Part shown: positions 17,001-24,555 of the stretch, piece by piece | How the letters are laid out: the number at the start of each line of letters is the position of its first letter | Numbering within the stretch: the first letter of the stretch is position 1 | Origin: Cellulomonas fimi | Lineage (GTDB): Bacteria; Actinomycetota; Actinomycetes; Actinomycetales; Cellulomonadaceae | NCBI RefSeq assembly: GCF_028583725.1 | Contig: NZ_CP110680.1 | Span: 3,844,001 to 3,908,000, forward strand | Direction of reading: 5' to 3' | Length of the DNA: 64,000 nt | Program-made: the position numbers and the translations under genes | The notes under the pieces: model-generated | What the model was told of the DNA's origin: nothing | Seen by the model: only the letters and a program-made list of their open reading frames with translations | The model's database searches: none

Positions 17001-17468
17001 CTCCTCGAACGTGTACGAGCCGCTGATCGTGGTCCACGCGTCGGCACCGAGCGTGCTCGGTCCGCTGACCCACGTGTACGGGTTGCTCGCGGCCGGGGCG
17101 TCCACCGTGAAGTGCACGCCCGCGGCGGGCTGGTCCGCGTCGGCGAGACGCGCGCGCATGCTCACGGTGTACGTCTCGCCCGGCTCGAGCAGCGGGACGA
17201 GGTCGAGGGCGATGCCCTGCCAGCCCGCCGTGCGGCCGGCGATCTCCAGGCTCGTGCCCGTGCCGTCCGGGTCGGGCACGAGAGTGAGGGTGGGGCTTCC
17301 GCTGGGCGTCCACGGGGCGTACGTGCCGCCCTCGAAGTCGCTGCGGAGGATCTCCGTGTCCGCCGCGGCGGCCGCGGAGGTAGGTGCGGAGCCGAGCGCC
17401 GGCGCGGCCACCAGGCCCAACGCCAGCACCCCGACTCCGATAGTTTCGAACAGGCCTGACCGACTCAT
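14079..17468 (-). CDS. Secreted multimodular GH10 endo-xylanase (CBM22-CBM22-GH10-CBM9)
   Basis: 1129 residues. Order: signal peptide (about 1-37, ending in an Ala-rich run); two CBM22-type modules (about 43-182 and 200-339); GH10 catalytic domain (about 348-675) with MKPESIQP, YGHTLVWHSQTPDWFF, acid/base Glu492 in FDVVNEAI and nucleophile Glu604 in VTELDAP; a degenerate then a complete CBM9-like module (about 820-1006) with APTIDGTVDDVW and QDSVEIFVDP; and a C-terminal Ig-like domain. No LPxTG or LAxTG signal, so it is probably released. It cuts beta-1,4-xylan outside the cell. The ATG follows AAGGGAG. It interrupts nadB-nadC. It is a paralogue of the 5880-10655 gene but lacks the CE4 domain, third CBM22 and wall anchor. 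Confidence 0.95.
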   Translation of the reverse strand: MSRSGLFETIGVGVLALGLVAAPALGSAPTSAAAAADTEILRSDFEGGTYAPWTPSGSPTLTLVPDPDGTGTSLEIAGRTAGWQGIALDLVPLLEPGETYTVSMRARLADADQPAAGVHFTVDAPAASNPYTWVSGPSTLGADAWTTISGSYTFEEGVDAARMYLDGGDAAPFPDVLVDDVVITGQAPTDPGGVHSALSNDFEESLGVWGPRGDNTVTLTDDAHGGAQAALVADRTQAWNGIGATVTDLFQTGRTYSIDLWLKLAAGATEPADLRVSVQRDNAGESTYDTVTTASGVTADAWTHVQASYTMAAADSALLYVESASSLASFVVDDVVVTGSTAPPVQQDIPSLQDVLPWPVGVAIDERETVGTGEELVVKHYDQITAENAMKPESIQPTEGTFTFEAADALVDSAIEHGQRVYGHTLVWHSQTPDWFFNHTDGTPLTNSAADQTILRDRMRTHIETVADHYRDKYGEYGTDGNPIVAFDVVNEAIAESESDGLRKSRWFEVLGEQYLDLAFAYASDAFNGGDTDGPVQLFLNDYNTELPAKRQAMLDVVNRLLDRDAPLDGLGHQFHVNLLQPVSQMKASIDAFATTGLLQAVTELDAPLDGAVTQEKLVAQGYYYADVFDMLREYPDLFSVTLWGPYDSRSWREGAPLPFDDDLQAKPAYWGIVDRSELPTLTRQVDAHQGTPTGVDDPTWALLPETSLGEGTGFQLRWSADGLTAYVEVADASDDGTEDVVDVFAAESHVTVNRTQAQATAMGYRFAVAVPVAGLTEGGTVPFDVRVTDGVTGEQRSWNDLSHGQEDGERLGVVTLIEPIGFVSAPQAATAPTIDGTVDDVWATAPVVTTDTQVEGTPGATAEVRVLWHDDAVDVLVKVADPVIDESATNAWEQDSVEIFVDPVNAKNGAYTPQDGQYRISASNAQSISGDLSVIGERLTSATALIDGGYVVEASIALGRDAVAGDLVGLDFQVNDATDGVRGSVRTWTDPTGRSYQSTARWGVLELAAPVVEPGQVLTLGSDTVAPGKKLAVTLAEFPAKTKVRLVLDRVGDRPATPSYGGLFGKLVEGAHDWYWKDVDLGTVKTDASGAASTKVKVPVWVLPGQFEVKAYVGKEAVASAPVRVTYS
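17438..17448 (-). promoter_or_regulatory. CGAAACTATCG operator-like site inside the start of the second xylanase
   Basis: Codons 7-10 (FETIG) include CGAAACTATCG on the coding strand, identical in sequence and codon position to the site in the CE4-GH10 gene. Confidence 0.5.
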
Positions 17469-17581
17469 CGACGCTCCCTTGCGCGGACGGGTCCCGTACT
17501 CCGGGGTTCGGGATCCGACGATACGGTCACACCCGGCGATCCGACCAGGGCTGGCGTCCAGAAACCCTGCGGCGCAGGTAT

Positions 17582-17592
17582 CGAAACTATCG
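17582..17592. promoter_or_regulatory. Upstream CGAAACTATCG site of the second xylanase
   Basis: An exact CGAAACTATCG on the plus strand, 114 bases before the start codon, in inverted orientation to the intragenic copy and 144 bases from it. It lies in the 151-base gap between nadB and the xylanase, which must hold the xylanase promoter. Confidence 0.55.
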
Positions 17593-17619
17593 CGCCGCAG
17601 GTCGCGGGCGCGTGGAGGC

Positions 17620-19392
17620 TCAGTCCAGGGGGACGCGGGTCGTCGTCAGGGTGCCGTCGGCGTCCAGCGCGAGCTCCAGGCGCAGGCGCCACGCCTCGTC
17701 GCGGTCCGGGTGGTCCGTGCGGGCGTGGCCGCCGCGGCTCTCGGTCCGTTCGAGCGCCGCCGCCGTCAGGACCGTCGCGACCTGGTGGACGTTCGTCGTC
17801 TCCCACTCCGCGACCTGCGGTGCCGCGAGCGCACGCCCGTCGTCGCGGCGCTCGTGCGCGTCCGTCGGCACCGCCGCGAGCGCCGCGACGGCCCGCGTCA
17901 GGCCCTCGCCCGACCGCAGCACGCCGGGACCGTCCGTCGCGATCCGCTGCACCCGGGACCGCGCCGCGGCCGCGACGAGCGCCGCCGCACCGGGACGCTC
18001 CACCGGGGTCCGCCGCGGCAGCGCGCCCGCCTGCACCTTCTCGGCGACGTGCCGGGCGGCGCGCGTCGCGAAGACCAGGCCCTCGAGCAGCGAGTTCGAC
18101 GCGAGCCGGTTGGCGCCGTGCACGCCCGTGCACGCCACCTCCCCCGCCGCGTACAGCCCGGGCACGGACGTCCGCCCGACGAGATCCGTCACGACGCCGC
18201 CCGAGTGGTAGTGCTGCGCCGGCGCGACCGGCACGAGGTCGTTCGCGAGGTCGATGCCGTGCTCCTGGAGCCGGTCGTGGATCGTCGGGAACCGGCGCCG
18301 CAGGAAGTCCGCGCCGAGGTGCCGCGCGTCGAGCCACACGTGGTCCGCGCCCGTCTCGGCCATGCGCCGGACGATCGCGTGCGCCACGACGTCCCGCGGC
18401 GCGAGCTCGGCCATCGGGTGCACGTCGGGCATGAACCGCACGCCGTCGGTGTCGAGCAGCAGCGCGCCCTCGCCGCGCACCGCCTCCGACACGAGCGTGA
18501 GCTGCCCCTTCACCCCGGCGCCCAGCCACAGCACCGTCGGGTGGAACTGCACGAACTCGACGTCGCCGAGGACCGCGCCCGCCCGCAGCGCCGCCGCGAT
18601 CCCGTCGCCGGTCGCCTGGGCGGGGTTGGTCGACGACCGGAACACCTGGCCGATGCCGCCGGTCGCGAGCACCACGGCCCGCCCGAGCGCCGCGCCGACG
18701 CCGTCGCGCTGCCCCTCGCCGATGACGTGCAGCGTCACGCCGCACGCCGCGCCCGGCGAGCCGTCCGGTCCGGGCGGACCCGTCAGGACGTCGAGGACCA
18801 GCGCGTGCTCGATGACCTCGATGCCCGGGTCGTGCCGCACCGCCTCGATCTGCGCGACCAGCGCGCGCGAGATCTCCGCGCCCGTCGCGTCACCGCCCGC
18901 GTGCGCGATGCGGTCCGCGTGGTGGCCGCCCTCGCGGGTCAGCGAGATCTGGCCGTCGGGCTGCGTGTCGAACACCGCGCCCCGGGCGACGAGCTCGCGC
19001 ACGCGCGCCGGACCCTCGGTGACCAGCACCTCGACCGCGCGCGGGTCGCACAGCCCGACCCCCGCGACGAGCGTGTCCTGCAGGTGCGCCGCCGGGGAGT
19101 CCGACGGGTCGAGCGCCGCGGCGATGCCGCCCTGCGCCCACACCGTCGAGCCCGACACGAGCGCGTCCTTCGTCACGAGCAGCACCCGCGGCACGCGCGT
19201 GCGCAGCTCGAGCGCCGCCGTCAGGCCCGCGATGCCCGAGCCGACGACGACCGCGTCCGCCTCGACCGTCCAGCCGGCCGCGGGCGCGGCCAGCCGCGTC
19301 GCCAGCCGGGTCGCCGTGCCGCCGCGGGCGCTCGCCGGGGCGACGGTCGGCGTCGATGGGCCGTCGGCGGCCCGGTCCGCGACCGACGTCAC
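17620..19392 (-). CDS. nadB: L-aspartate oxidase
   Basis: 590 residues. It oxidises L-aspartate to iminoaspartate, the first step of de novo NAD synthesis, with FAD. Seen: Rossmann loop [17 protein letters not shown] (about residue 34), [28 protein letters not shown], the [15 protein letters not shown] loop, and the FAD-binding [15 protein letters not shown] followed by [19 protein letters not shown]. The C-terminal helical domain follows. The GTG start overlaps the panD stop in a GTGA junction, so translation is coupled. No nadA is seen in the window. Confidence 0.95.
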   Translation of the reverse strand: MTSVADRAADGPSTPTVAPASARGGTATRLATRLAAPAAGWTVEADAVVVGSGIAGLTAALELRTRVPRVLLVTKDALVSGSTVWAQGGIAAALDPSDSPAAHLQDTLVAGVGLCDPRAVEVLVTEGPARVRELVARGAVFDTQPDGQISLTREGGHHADRIAHAGGDATGAEISRALVAQIEAVRHDPGIEVIEHALVLDVLTGPPGPDGSPGAACGVTLHVIGEGQRDGVGAALGRAVVLATGGIGQVFRSSTNPAQATGDGIAAALRAGAVLGDVEFVQFHPTVLWLGAGVKGQLTLVSEAVRGEGALLLDTDGVRFMPDVHPMAELAPRDVVAHAIVRRMAETGADHVWLDARHLGADFLRRRFPTIHDRLQEHGIDLANDLVPVAPAQHYHSGGVVTDLVGRTSVPGLYAAGEVACTGVHGANRLASNSLLEGLVFATRAARHVAEKVQAGALPRRTPVERPGAAALVAAAARSRVQRIATDGPGVLRSGEGLTRAVAALAAVPTDAHERRDDGRALAAPQVAEWETTNVHQVATVLTAAALERTESRGGHARTDHPDRDEAWRLRLELALDADGTLTTTRVPLD

Positions 19393-19883
19393 CGGTCGGT
19401 GCCGACCTGCGGGAAGGGGTGCGGGTGCTCGACCAGGTCGCGGCCCACCGCGAACGGCACGCCGCTCGACACCAGGCCCGCCTGCTCCGTCCACTCGTCC
19501 GGGACCCGGCCGGGGTCCTCGCCGAGCTCGACGATCCGGTTCTCCGCGTCGACCAGCACGACGTGCGGCTGGTACGTGCGCGCCTCGGCGTCCGACATCA
19601 CGCCGTACGCGATGAGGATGACGATGTCGCCCGGGTGCACCAGGTGCGCCGCGGCCCCGTTGATGCACACCTGGCCCGAGCCCGCCTCGCCCGCGATCGC
19701 GTACGTCGTGAGCCGGGACCCGTTCGTCACGTCGACCACGTCGACCTGCTGGCCGGGCAGCAGGTCCGCCGCCGCGAGCAGGTCCGCGTCCACCGTGATC
19801 GAGCCGACGTAGTGCAGGTCCGCCTGCGTCACCGTCGCGCGGTGGATCTTGCCGGTCATCATGGTCCGCTGCAGCGTCGTCAT
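19389..19883 (-). CDS. panD: Aspartate 1-decarboxylase (pyruvoyl enzyme)
   Basis: 164 residues. It makes beta-alanine from aspartate for pantothenate. The self-cleavage site is visible as the Gly-Ser pair in YVGSITVD, giving the pyruvoyl group on the alpha chain; [25 protein letters not shown] and IVILIAYG follow as in the family. The C-terminus is about 25 residues longer than the E. coli type, as is common in actinobacteria. The ATG overlaps the panC stop (ATGA), and its stop overlaps the nadB start (GTGA). Confidence 0.96.
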   Translation of the reverse strand: MTTLQRTMMTGKIHRATVTQADLHYVGSITVDADLLAAADLLPGQQVDVVDVTNGSRLTTYAIAGEAGSGQVCINGAAAHLVHPGDIVILIAYGVMSDAEARTYQPHVVLVDAENRIVELGEDPGRVPDEWTEQAGLVSSGVPFAVGRDLVEHPHPFPQVGTDR

Positions 19884-20842
19884 GCGCGGGCTCCTTCCTG
19901 CGCGTCCGCCCCGGGCGCGAGCGCGCCGTCGGGCCGGCGGGACGCCCCGAGCGTCACCGCCGTGTTGTCGATGAGCCGCGTCGTGCCGACGCGCACCGCG
20001 AGCAGCAGCAGCGCGACGCCGGCGGTCGTGTCCACGACGGGCGTGAAGTCGTCCGGGTCGACGAGCGCGACGTAGTCGACGTCGTCGTCCGCGATCCCCG
20101 CCGTCGCGAGCGCCGAGCGCGCCGCGTCGACCACGTCCTGCGCCGCGGCCCCGGCGCGCGCCCACTCCGCGCCCGCGCGCAGCGCGCGGGACAGACCGAG
20201 CGCCCGCTGCCGCTCGGCGGGCGACAGGTAGGCGTTGCGGCTCGACAGCGCGAGGCCGTCGACGTCGCGCACGAGCGGCGCGCCCACGACCTCGGTCGGC
20301 ACGTCGAGGCTGCGCACCATCGCCCGGACCGCCGCGAGCTGCTGCGCGTCCTTCTCGCCGAACAGCGCGACGTCGGGCCGCGTGAGGTGCAGCAGCTTGA
20401 GCACCACGGTCAGGACGCCGTCCAGGTGGCCCGGCCGCGCCGCTCCTTCGAGCACGTCGCCGATCGGCCCCGCGCTCACGCGGACCGTCGGGTCGCCGTC
20501 CGGGTACATCACGGCGACGTCGGGCGCGAACACCACGTCCCCCTCGCCCAGGAGCCCCGGGCCGGTGAGCAGCGCCAGGTCGCCGTCGAGGTCGCGCGGG
20601 TACCGGGACAGGTCCTCGGTGGGGCCGAACTGCAACGGGTTGACGAAGATCGTCGTGACCACCACGTCGGCGAGCTCGCGCGCGTGCGCGACCAGCGACA
20701 GGTGGCCGGCGTGCAGCGCGCCCATCGTCATGACGACCGCGCGGCGGTACGGCTTCGTGCCGCGCGCCTGCGCGTCCTGGTCCGCGAGGGCCGACGCGAG
20801 CTCGTCGCGCGTGCGCGCGAGCACCGGCCTCGTCGTTGTCAT
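19880..20842 (-). CDS. panC: Pantothenate synthetase (pantoate--beta-alanine ligase)
   Basis: 320 residues. It joins pantoate and beta-alanine with ATP. Seen: [16 protein letters not shown] with the HxGH nucleotide-binding motif, [40 protein letters not shown], and [15 protein letters not shown]. The ATG overlaps the preceding gene's stop (ATGA), and panD follows with the same overlap, so product of panD (beta-alanine) and its user are made together. panB is not in the window. Confidence 0.97.
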   Translation of the reverse strand: MTTTRPVLARTRDELASALADQDAQARGTKPYRRAVVMTMGALHAGHLSLVAHARELADVVVTTIFVNPLQFGPTEDLSRYPRDLDGDLALLTGPGLLGEGDVVFAPDVAVMYPDGDPTVRVSAGPIGDVLEGAARPGHLDGVLTVVLKLLHLTRPDVALFGEKDAQQLAAVRAMVRSLDVPTEVVGAPLVRDVDGLALSSRNAYLSPAERQRALGLSRALRAGAEWARAGAAAQDVVDAARSALATAGIADDDVDYVALVDPDDFTPVVDTTAGVALLLLAVRVGTTRLIDNTAVTLGASRRPDGALAPGADAQEGARA

Positions 20843-21912
20843 CGCTCGTCCTCCTGCGGGCGGTCCGGGCCGGTCGGCCCGTCGTCGGACCCGCCCGACG
20901 GGTCGTCGGCAGGCCGTCCCTCCTGCTCCAACCATCCAGCATCCCCGGTCATGCCCGGTGCTGCGGCCGGGGTGGCGGACGTCACGTCGGGGCCCAGCGC
21001 GTCGAGCACGCGCGTCGCGGCCGCCTCGGGGACCAGTCCCGCGGCGAGCGAGCGTTGCGTCGCCGCCCGGGCGAGCGCGCGGTAGCCCGCCAGGACGTCG
21101 ACCGCCCCGGTGCTCGCGCCGAGCGCGCCGAGGACGGCGACGTGCTCGCGGACCGTGCCGTCGTCACCCCGGCGGACCGGTCCCGTGAGCGCGGTGATCG
21201 CTCCTGAGCCGCGGTCGCCGCCCGGGTCCGACGGTGACTCCGCGCGCAGCGCGCCGTCGAGCGCCGCCTCCAGCAGCGGGCCGAGCATCCGACCGGGGTC
21301 GGCCACACCCGCGGCCGCGAGCGCCTGCGCGGCCTGCGCGACGAGCACGACCAGGTGGTTCGCACCGTGCGCGAGGGCCGCGTGGTACAGCCCGCGGGCC
21401 GCCTCGTCCACGACCACCGGCTCACCGCCGATCTCCACGACGAGCGCCTGGCCGATCGGCAGCACCGCGTTCGGTCCGGTCACCGCGAACGGGCAGCCGG
21501 CCAGCCGGGACAGGTCGAGCGACGTGCCCGTGAACGTCATCGCCGGGTGGATCGCGAGCGGGATCGCGCCGACGGCCCGCGCCGGACCGAGCACGTCGGT
21601 CCCGAACCGGCCCGACGTGTGCACGACGATCTGCCCCGGCTGCCACGCACCCAGGTCGCCCAGTCCGCCCACGAGGTCCGCGAGCGCGTCGTCCGGGACC
21701 GTGAGCAGCACGAGCTCCGCGCGGCGCACGACCTCCGGGACCTCGACGAGCGGGACCCCCGGCAGCAGCGTCTCCGCGCGCTCGCGCGACGCCTCCGAGA
21801 TCCCCGACGCCGCGACGACCGGGTGCCCGGCCCCGCGCAGCGCGTTGCCCAGGACGGCCCCGACGCGGCCCGTGCCGACCACGCCGACACCCAGCCGACC
21901 CGGACGCGTCAC
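20839..21912 (-). CDS. Rossmann-like/DUF2520 oxidoreductase-like protein
   Basis: 357 residues. An N-terminal NAD(P)-binding fold ([20 protein letters not shown]) resembles ketopantoate reductase and pyrroline-carboxylate reductase; a C-terminal helical DUF2520 domain ([20 protein letters not shown]) follows, then a disordered Gly/Asp-rich tail of about 45 residues. The family is often found directly upstream of panC, as here (ATGA overlap), suggesting a part in pantoate supply; that role is not proven. The GTG start overlaps the upstream stop (GTGA). Confidence 0.85.
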   Translation of the reverse strand: MTRPGRLGVGVVGTGRVGAVLGNALRGAGHPVVAASGISEASRERAETLLPGVPLVEVPEVVRRAELVLLTVPDDALADLVGGLGDLGAWQPGQIVVHTSGRFGTDVLGPARAVGAIPLAIHPAMTFTGTSLDLSRLAGCPFAVTGPNAVLPIGQALVVEIGGEPVVVDEAARGLYHAALAHGANHLVVLVAQAAQALAAAGVADPGRMLGPLLEAALDGALRAESPSDPGGDRGSGAITALTGPVRRGDDGTVREHVAVLGALGASTGAVDVLAGYRALARAATQRSLAAGLVPEAAATRVLDALGPDVTSATPAAAPGMTGDAGWLEQEGRPADDPSGGSDDGPTGPDRPQEDER

Positions 21913-23513
21913 GCGCCCGCCCCGGGCTCGACCCGCGCCGCGCCCGCCTCCGGCTCGGCCACGCCCACCTGGCCCGGGACCACGACCGGCGCGGCGACCT
22001 TCCGCATCCACTGCTCGGGGCCCTCGCTCGCGCGCGCGGTGCGGGCACGCTCGGCCTGCTCGTCGAGCAGCGCGACCGCGACCCCCGCGTCGAGGTGCGC
22101 GATGTCCGGCGACACGGGACCCGGCGTCGAGTGCACGACGAACGACGCCAGCCCGAGCCGCCGCTGCAGCGGACCCTGCTGGAGGCCCAGCGACTGCGTC
22201 CGCTCGTGCGGCACGACGTCGACCTGCCGCCACCAGCGCCCCCGCCGGATCACCAGCGCCCGCCGCGTGACGAGCACGCCGTGCCGACGCCAGCCCAGCG
22301 GGTCCACCCACCGCGCGCGGCGCGGCGCGACGGCGAACCCGTGCGACTCGTCGGTGCCCGTCAGCGCCGCGTCCACGACACCGATCGGGTCGTCGACGCC
22401 GAGGTCGTGCAGGACCAGCCATAGCGCGGTGCGGACCTCGTCGCGCGTCGACACCGGGTGCAGCACGGTGTCGCGCTGCTGCTCGCCCGACGGCGAGTAC
22501 CCGGCGACGTTCATCTCGACGCGCCACCAGTCGGGCTTGCGCCACCACAGCCCCTGGCTGATCCGGATCGCCTGCACGCGGCCCGGCGGGACGGTCTGCG
22601 CACGCGCCTCCGTGAGCCCGTGCCGCAGGCGGATGCCGTCGGGGGACGTCGCCGCCCGGAAGCTCGCGCCCTGGTTGATGCGCGACCAGACGTACGAGAC
22701 GAGGCCGAAGAACATCGGCAGCAGGAAGAACACGGTCGCGAACGTCCGGCTGAGGACACCCGCGGCGACGGCGACGAGCACCGCGAGGACCAGGGCGACC
22801 GTGGCACCCGAGCGCAGCGTCGCGACGACCAGCCGGCTCATCGGCACCTCGTACACCTGGTGCTCGGGCGCGGCCTCGAAGGCGACGACCGTCCGGGGGC
22901 CCGTGGCCACGACCGCGCCCTCGGCGCCGGCAGCGACGTCGGCACCGTCGACGACCCGGTCGGACGGTCCGTCCACCCCGACGCCGGTCGGCCCCGCCGG
23001 CGCCGGCACCGTGCCCGGGCGCTGCAGGCCGGCGGCGAGCGCCAGCAGCTCCGCGCGCAGCGCGAGCGCGTCCGACTCCCGCAGGAACGCCAGGCTCACG
23101 CCCGACCCGGACCCGCCCGCGACCTCGAGCTTGAGCTCGGCCAGCCCGACCAGCCGCGCGAGCAGCGGCTGCACCACGTCCACGGCCTGCAGCCGGTCGA
23201 GACGCGCCTGGCGCTGCTGGCGGAACAGGATGCCGGTGTTGAGGTGCACGGCGTCGTCCGTCACCGCGAACCGGGTCATCCGCCACGCGAGGGCCGAGTA
23301 CGCGAACCCGACGACCGCCACGGCGGCGAGCCCGCCCAGCACGACCAGCCAGCGGTAGCCCTCGACGAGCTCCAGCAGCCGTCGCACGTCGTCGGCCGCC
23401 TGGTAACCGACGACGACCAGCACGGCGACGACGATCTTCCACCCCTTGAGCGCCGGGGTGACCGGGTGCATCCGCCGCCACTCGACCTCCGGCGGGGCGG
23501 TCGTGCCGCTCAC
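21909..23513 (-). CDS. PH-domain membrane protein, YdbT-like
   Basis: 534 residues with three bacterial PH_2-type segments separated by membrane helices: two helices near residues 25-75, then WRMTRFAVTDDAVHLNTGIL; a second helix pair about 225-275 followed by RLRHGLTEARAQTVPPGRVQAIRISQGL; and a third segment with HGVLVTRRALVIRRGRWWRQ and HERTQSLGLQQGPLQRRLGL. Proteins of this type pair with a shorter partner, encoded just upstream here with a GTGA overlap; they are thought to sit in the cell membrane but their task is unclear. A 30-residue Pro/Gly insert with VDGPSDRVVDGAD splits two segments. Confidence 0.85.
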   Translation of the reverse strand: MSGTTAPPEVEWRRMHPVTPALKGWKIVVAVLVVVGYQAADDVRRLLELVEGYRWLVVLGGLAAVAVVGFAYSALAWRMTRFAVTDDAVHLNTGILFRQQRQARLDRLQAVDVVQPLLARLVGLAELKLEVAGGSGSGVSLAFLRESDALALRAELLALAAGLQRPGTVPAPAGPTGVGVDGPSDRVVDGADVAAGAEGAVVATGPRTVVAFEAAPEHQVYEVPMSRLVVATLRSGATVALVLAVLVAVAAGVLSRTFATVFFLLPMFFGLVSYVWSRINQGASFRAATSPDGIRLRHGLTEARAQTVPPGRVQAIRISQGLWWRKPDWWRVEMNVAGYSPSGEQQRDTVLHPVSTRDEVRTALWLVLHDLGVDDPIGVVDAALTGTDESHGFAVAPRRARWVDPLGWRRHGVLVTRRALVIRRGRWWRQVDVVPHERTQSLGLQQGPLQRRLGLASFVVHSTPGPVSPDIAHLDAGVAVALLDEQAERARTARASEGPEQWMRKVAAPVVVPGQVGVAEPEAGAARVEPGAGA

Positions 23514-24019
23514 AGCCCCGCCAGCCGCGCCTCGCCGCGGGACGCCAGCCGGTCGCGCAGCCGTGCGGCCTCCTGCGGCGGCAGGCCCTCGATGGACGCC
23601 GTCGTCGCGGGCGACGCCGTGTGCAGCTGCACGGACGCGATGCCGAACTTCCGCGCGAGCGGGCCGGCCGTCACGTCGACGTACTGCATGCGGCCGTACG
23701 GGACGACGACGAGCTGCCGGAACATGATCCCGCGGCGCACCAGCAGGTCGTCGGCGCGCTCGGCGTACCGCATCGCGCGCACCTGCCGCGGCACGAGCAG
23801 CGCGATCCACACGCCCAGCGCGAGCACCAGCGCCGGCAGCGACCACAGCCACGCCACCTGCGTCAGGGCCGCGAGCGCGACGCCGAGCAGCAGCAGCGGT
23901 CCCAGCACGATCGCGGTCACGGTGAGCCGGGCCGACGCGAGCCGCGGCGACACGGGCGTCCAGTCGACGCCGAGCGGGTCGAAGAGGTCGGCCGAGGCCG
24001 GCTGCGTGACGTCGGTCAT
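23510..24019 (-). CDS. PH-domain membrane protein, YdbS-like
   Basis: 169 residues. Two membrane helices (about 32-52 and 55-75) precede a bacterial PH_2 domain with ADDLLVRRGIMFRQLVVVPYGRMQYVDV-type spacing (AERADDLLVRRGIMFRQLVV; GRMQYVDVTAGPLARKFGIA). It is the short partner of the following three-segment protein, whose GTG overlaps this stop. The ATG start gives the usual acidic N-terminus. Role in the envelope is not known. Confidence 0.85.
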   Translation of the reverse strand: MTDVTQPASADLFDPLGVDWTPVSPRLASARLTVTAIVLGPLLLLGVALAALTQVAWLWSLPALVLALGVWIALLVPRQVRAMRYAERADDLLVRRGIMFRQLVVVPYGRMQYVDVTAGPLARKFGIASVQLHTASPATTASIEGLPPQEAARLRDRLASRGEARLAGL

Positions 24020-24069
24020 GCCCCCATCCTCCCACCGACCGCGCTGGTCACGGAGCGGCGGACGTCCCG

Positions 24070-24555
24070 TCAGGTCGACGGGTCGGGCGCCGCCTCCTCG
24101 CGCCGCACGGCGCCCTCCTCGGGCGGGGGGACGCGGCAGAACCGCTCGACGACGAGGCCCACGACGGCGAGCACCACCGCACCGCCCGTCGCGACCGCCG
24201 CGGCCGCGGCCCGACCGCCGTTGCCCGGGACGCTCAGGTCCGTGACGAGCGACAGCGCCTGGCCGCCGTACCAGCCCGCGAGCAGCGCACCCGTGTAGCA
24301 GGACGCCTTCGCGAGCACCGCCGTGCGGGCCGCGCGGATCGGGTCCAGCCCGGGCCGCTTGCCGCGCAGGAACTGCCGGACCGCCCAGCCCATGCTGAGC
24401 ACGACGCCTGCGATCACGACCTCGACGGCCGCGACCAGCCAGGGCACCGACGGCGTGGACGTGCCGCGGTCCGACAGCGCGTCGAGCGCGATCCACGTGA
24501 CGGCGGCGACGCCGGCCGCGAGAGCGAGGAGCGTGGTCCAGCGGGTCGCCTGCAT
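24070..24555 (-). CDS. DUF3180-type four-helix membrane protein
   Basis: 161 residues with four predicted membrane helices (about 9-28, 40-60, 83-105 and 117-138), the RQFLRGKRPGLDPIRAART cytoplasmic loop and GGQALSLVTDL typical of the DUF3180 family. The start ATG shares one base with the folB-folK stop (TGATG), so it is coupled to folate genes. In actinobacteria this gene commonly follows folK. Function unknown. Confidence 0.8.
   Translation of the reverse strand: MQATRWTTLLALAAGVAAVTWIALDALSDRGTSTPSVPWLVAAVEVVIAGVVLSMGWAVRQFLRGKRPGLDPIRAARTAVLAKASCYTGALLAGWYGGQALSLVTDLSVPGNGGRAAAAAVATGGAVVLAVVGLVVERFCRVPPPEEGAVRREEAAPDPST

Noticed and set aside
13137..17459. Long plus-strand open frame opposite nadC and the second xylanase
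   Set aside because: It spans two real genes and a terminator on the other strand and has the same low-information composition.
14079..17468. Sortase signal on the second xylanase
   Set aside because: The C-terminus ends in an Ig-like domain (PVRVTYS) with no LPxTG/LAxTG, hydrophobic helix or basic tail.
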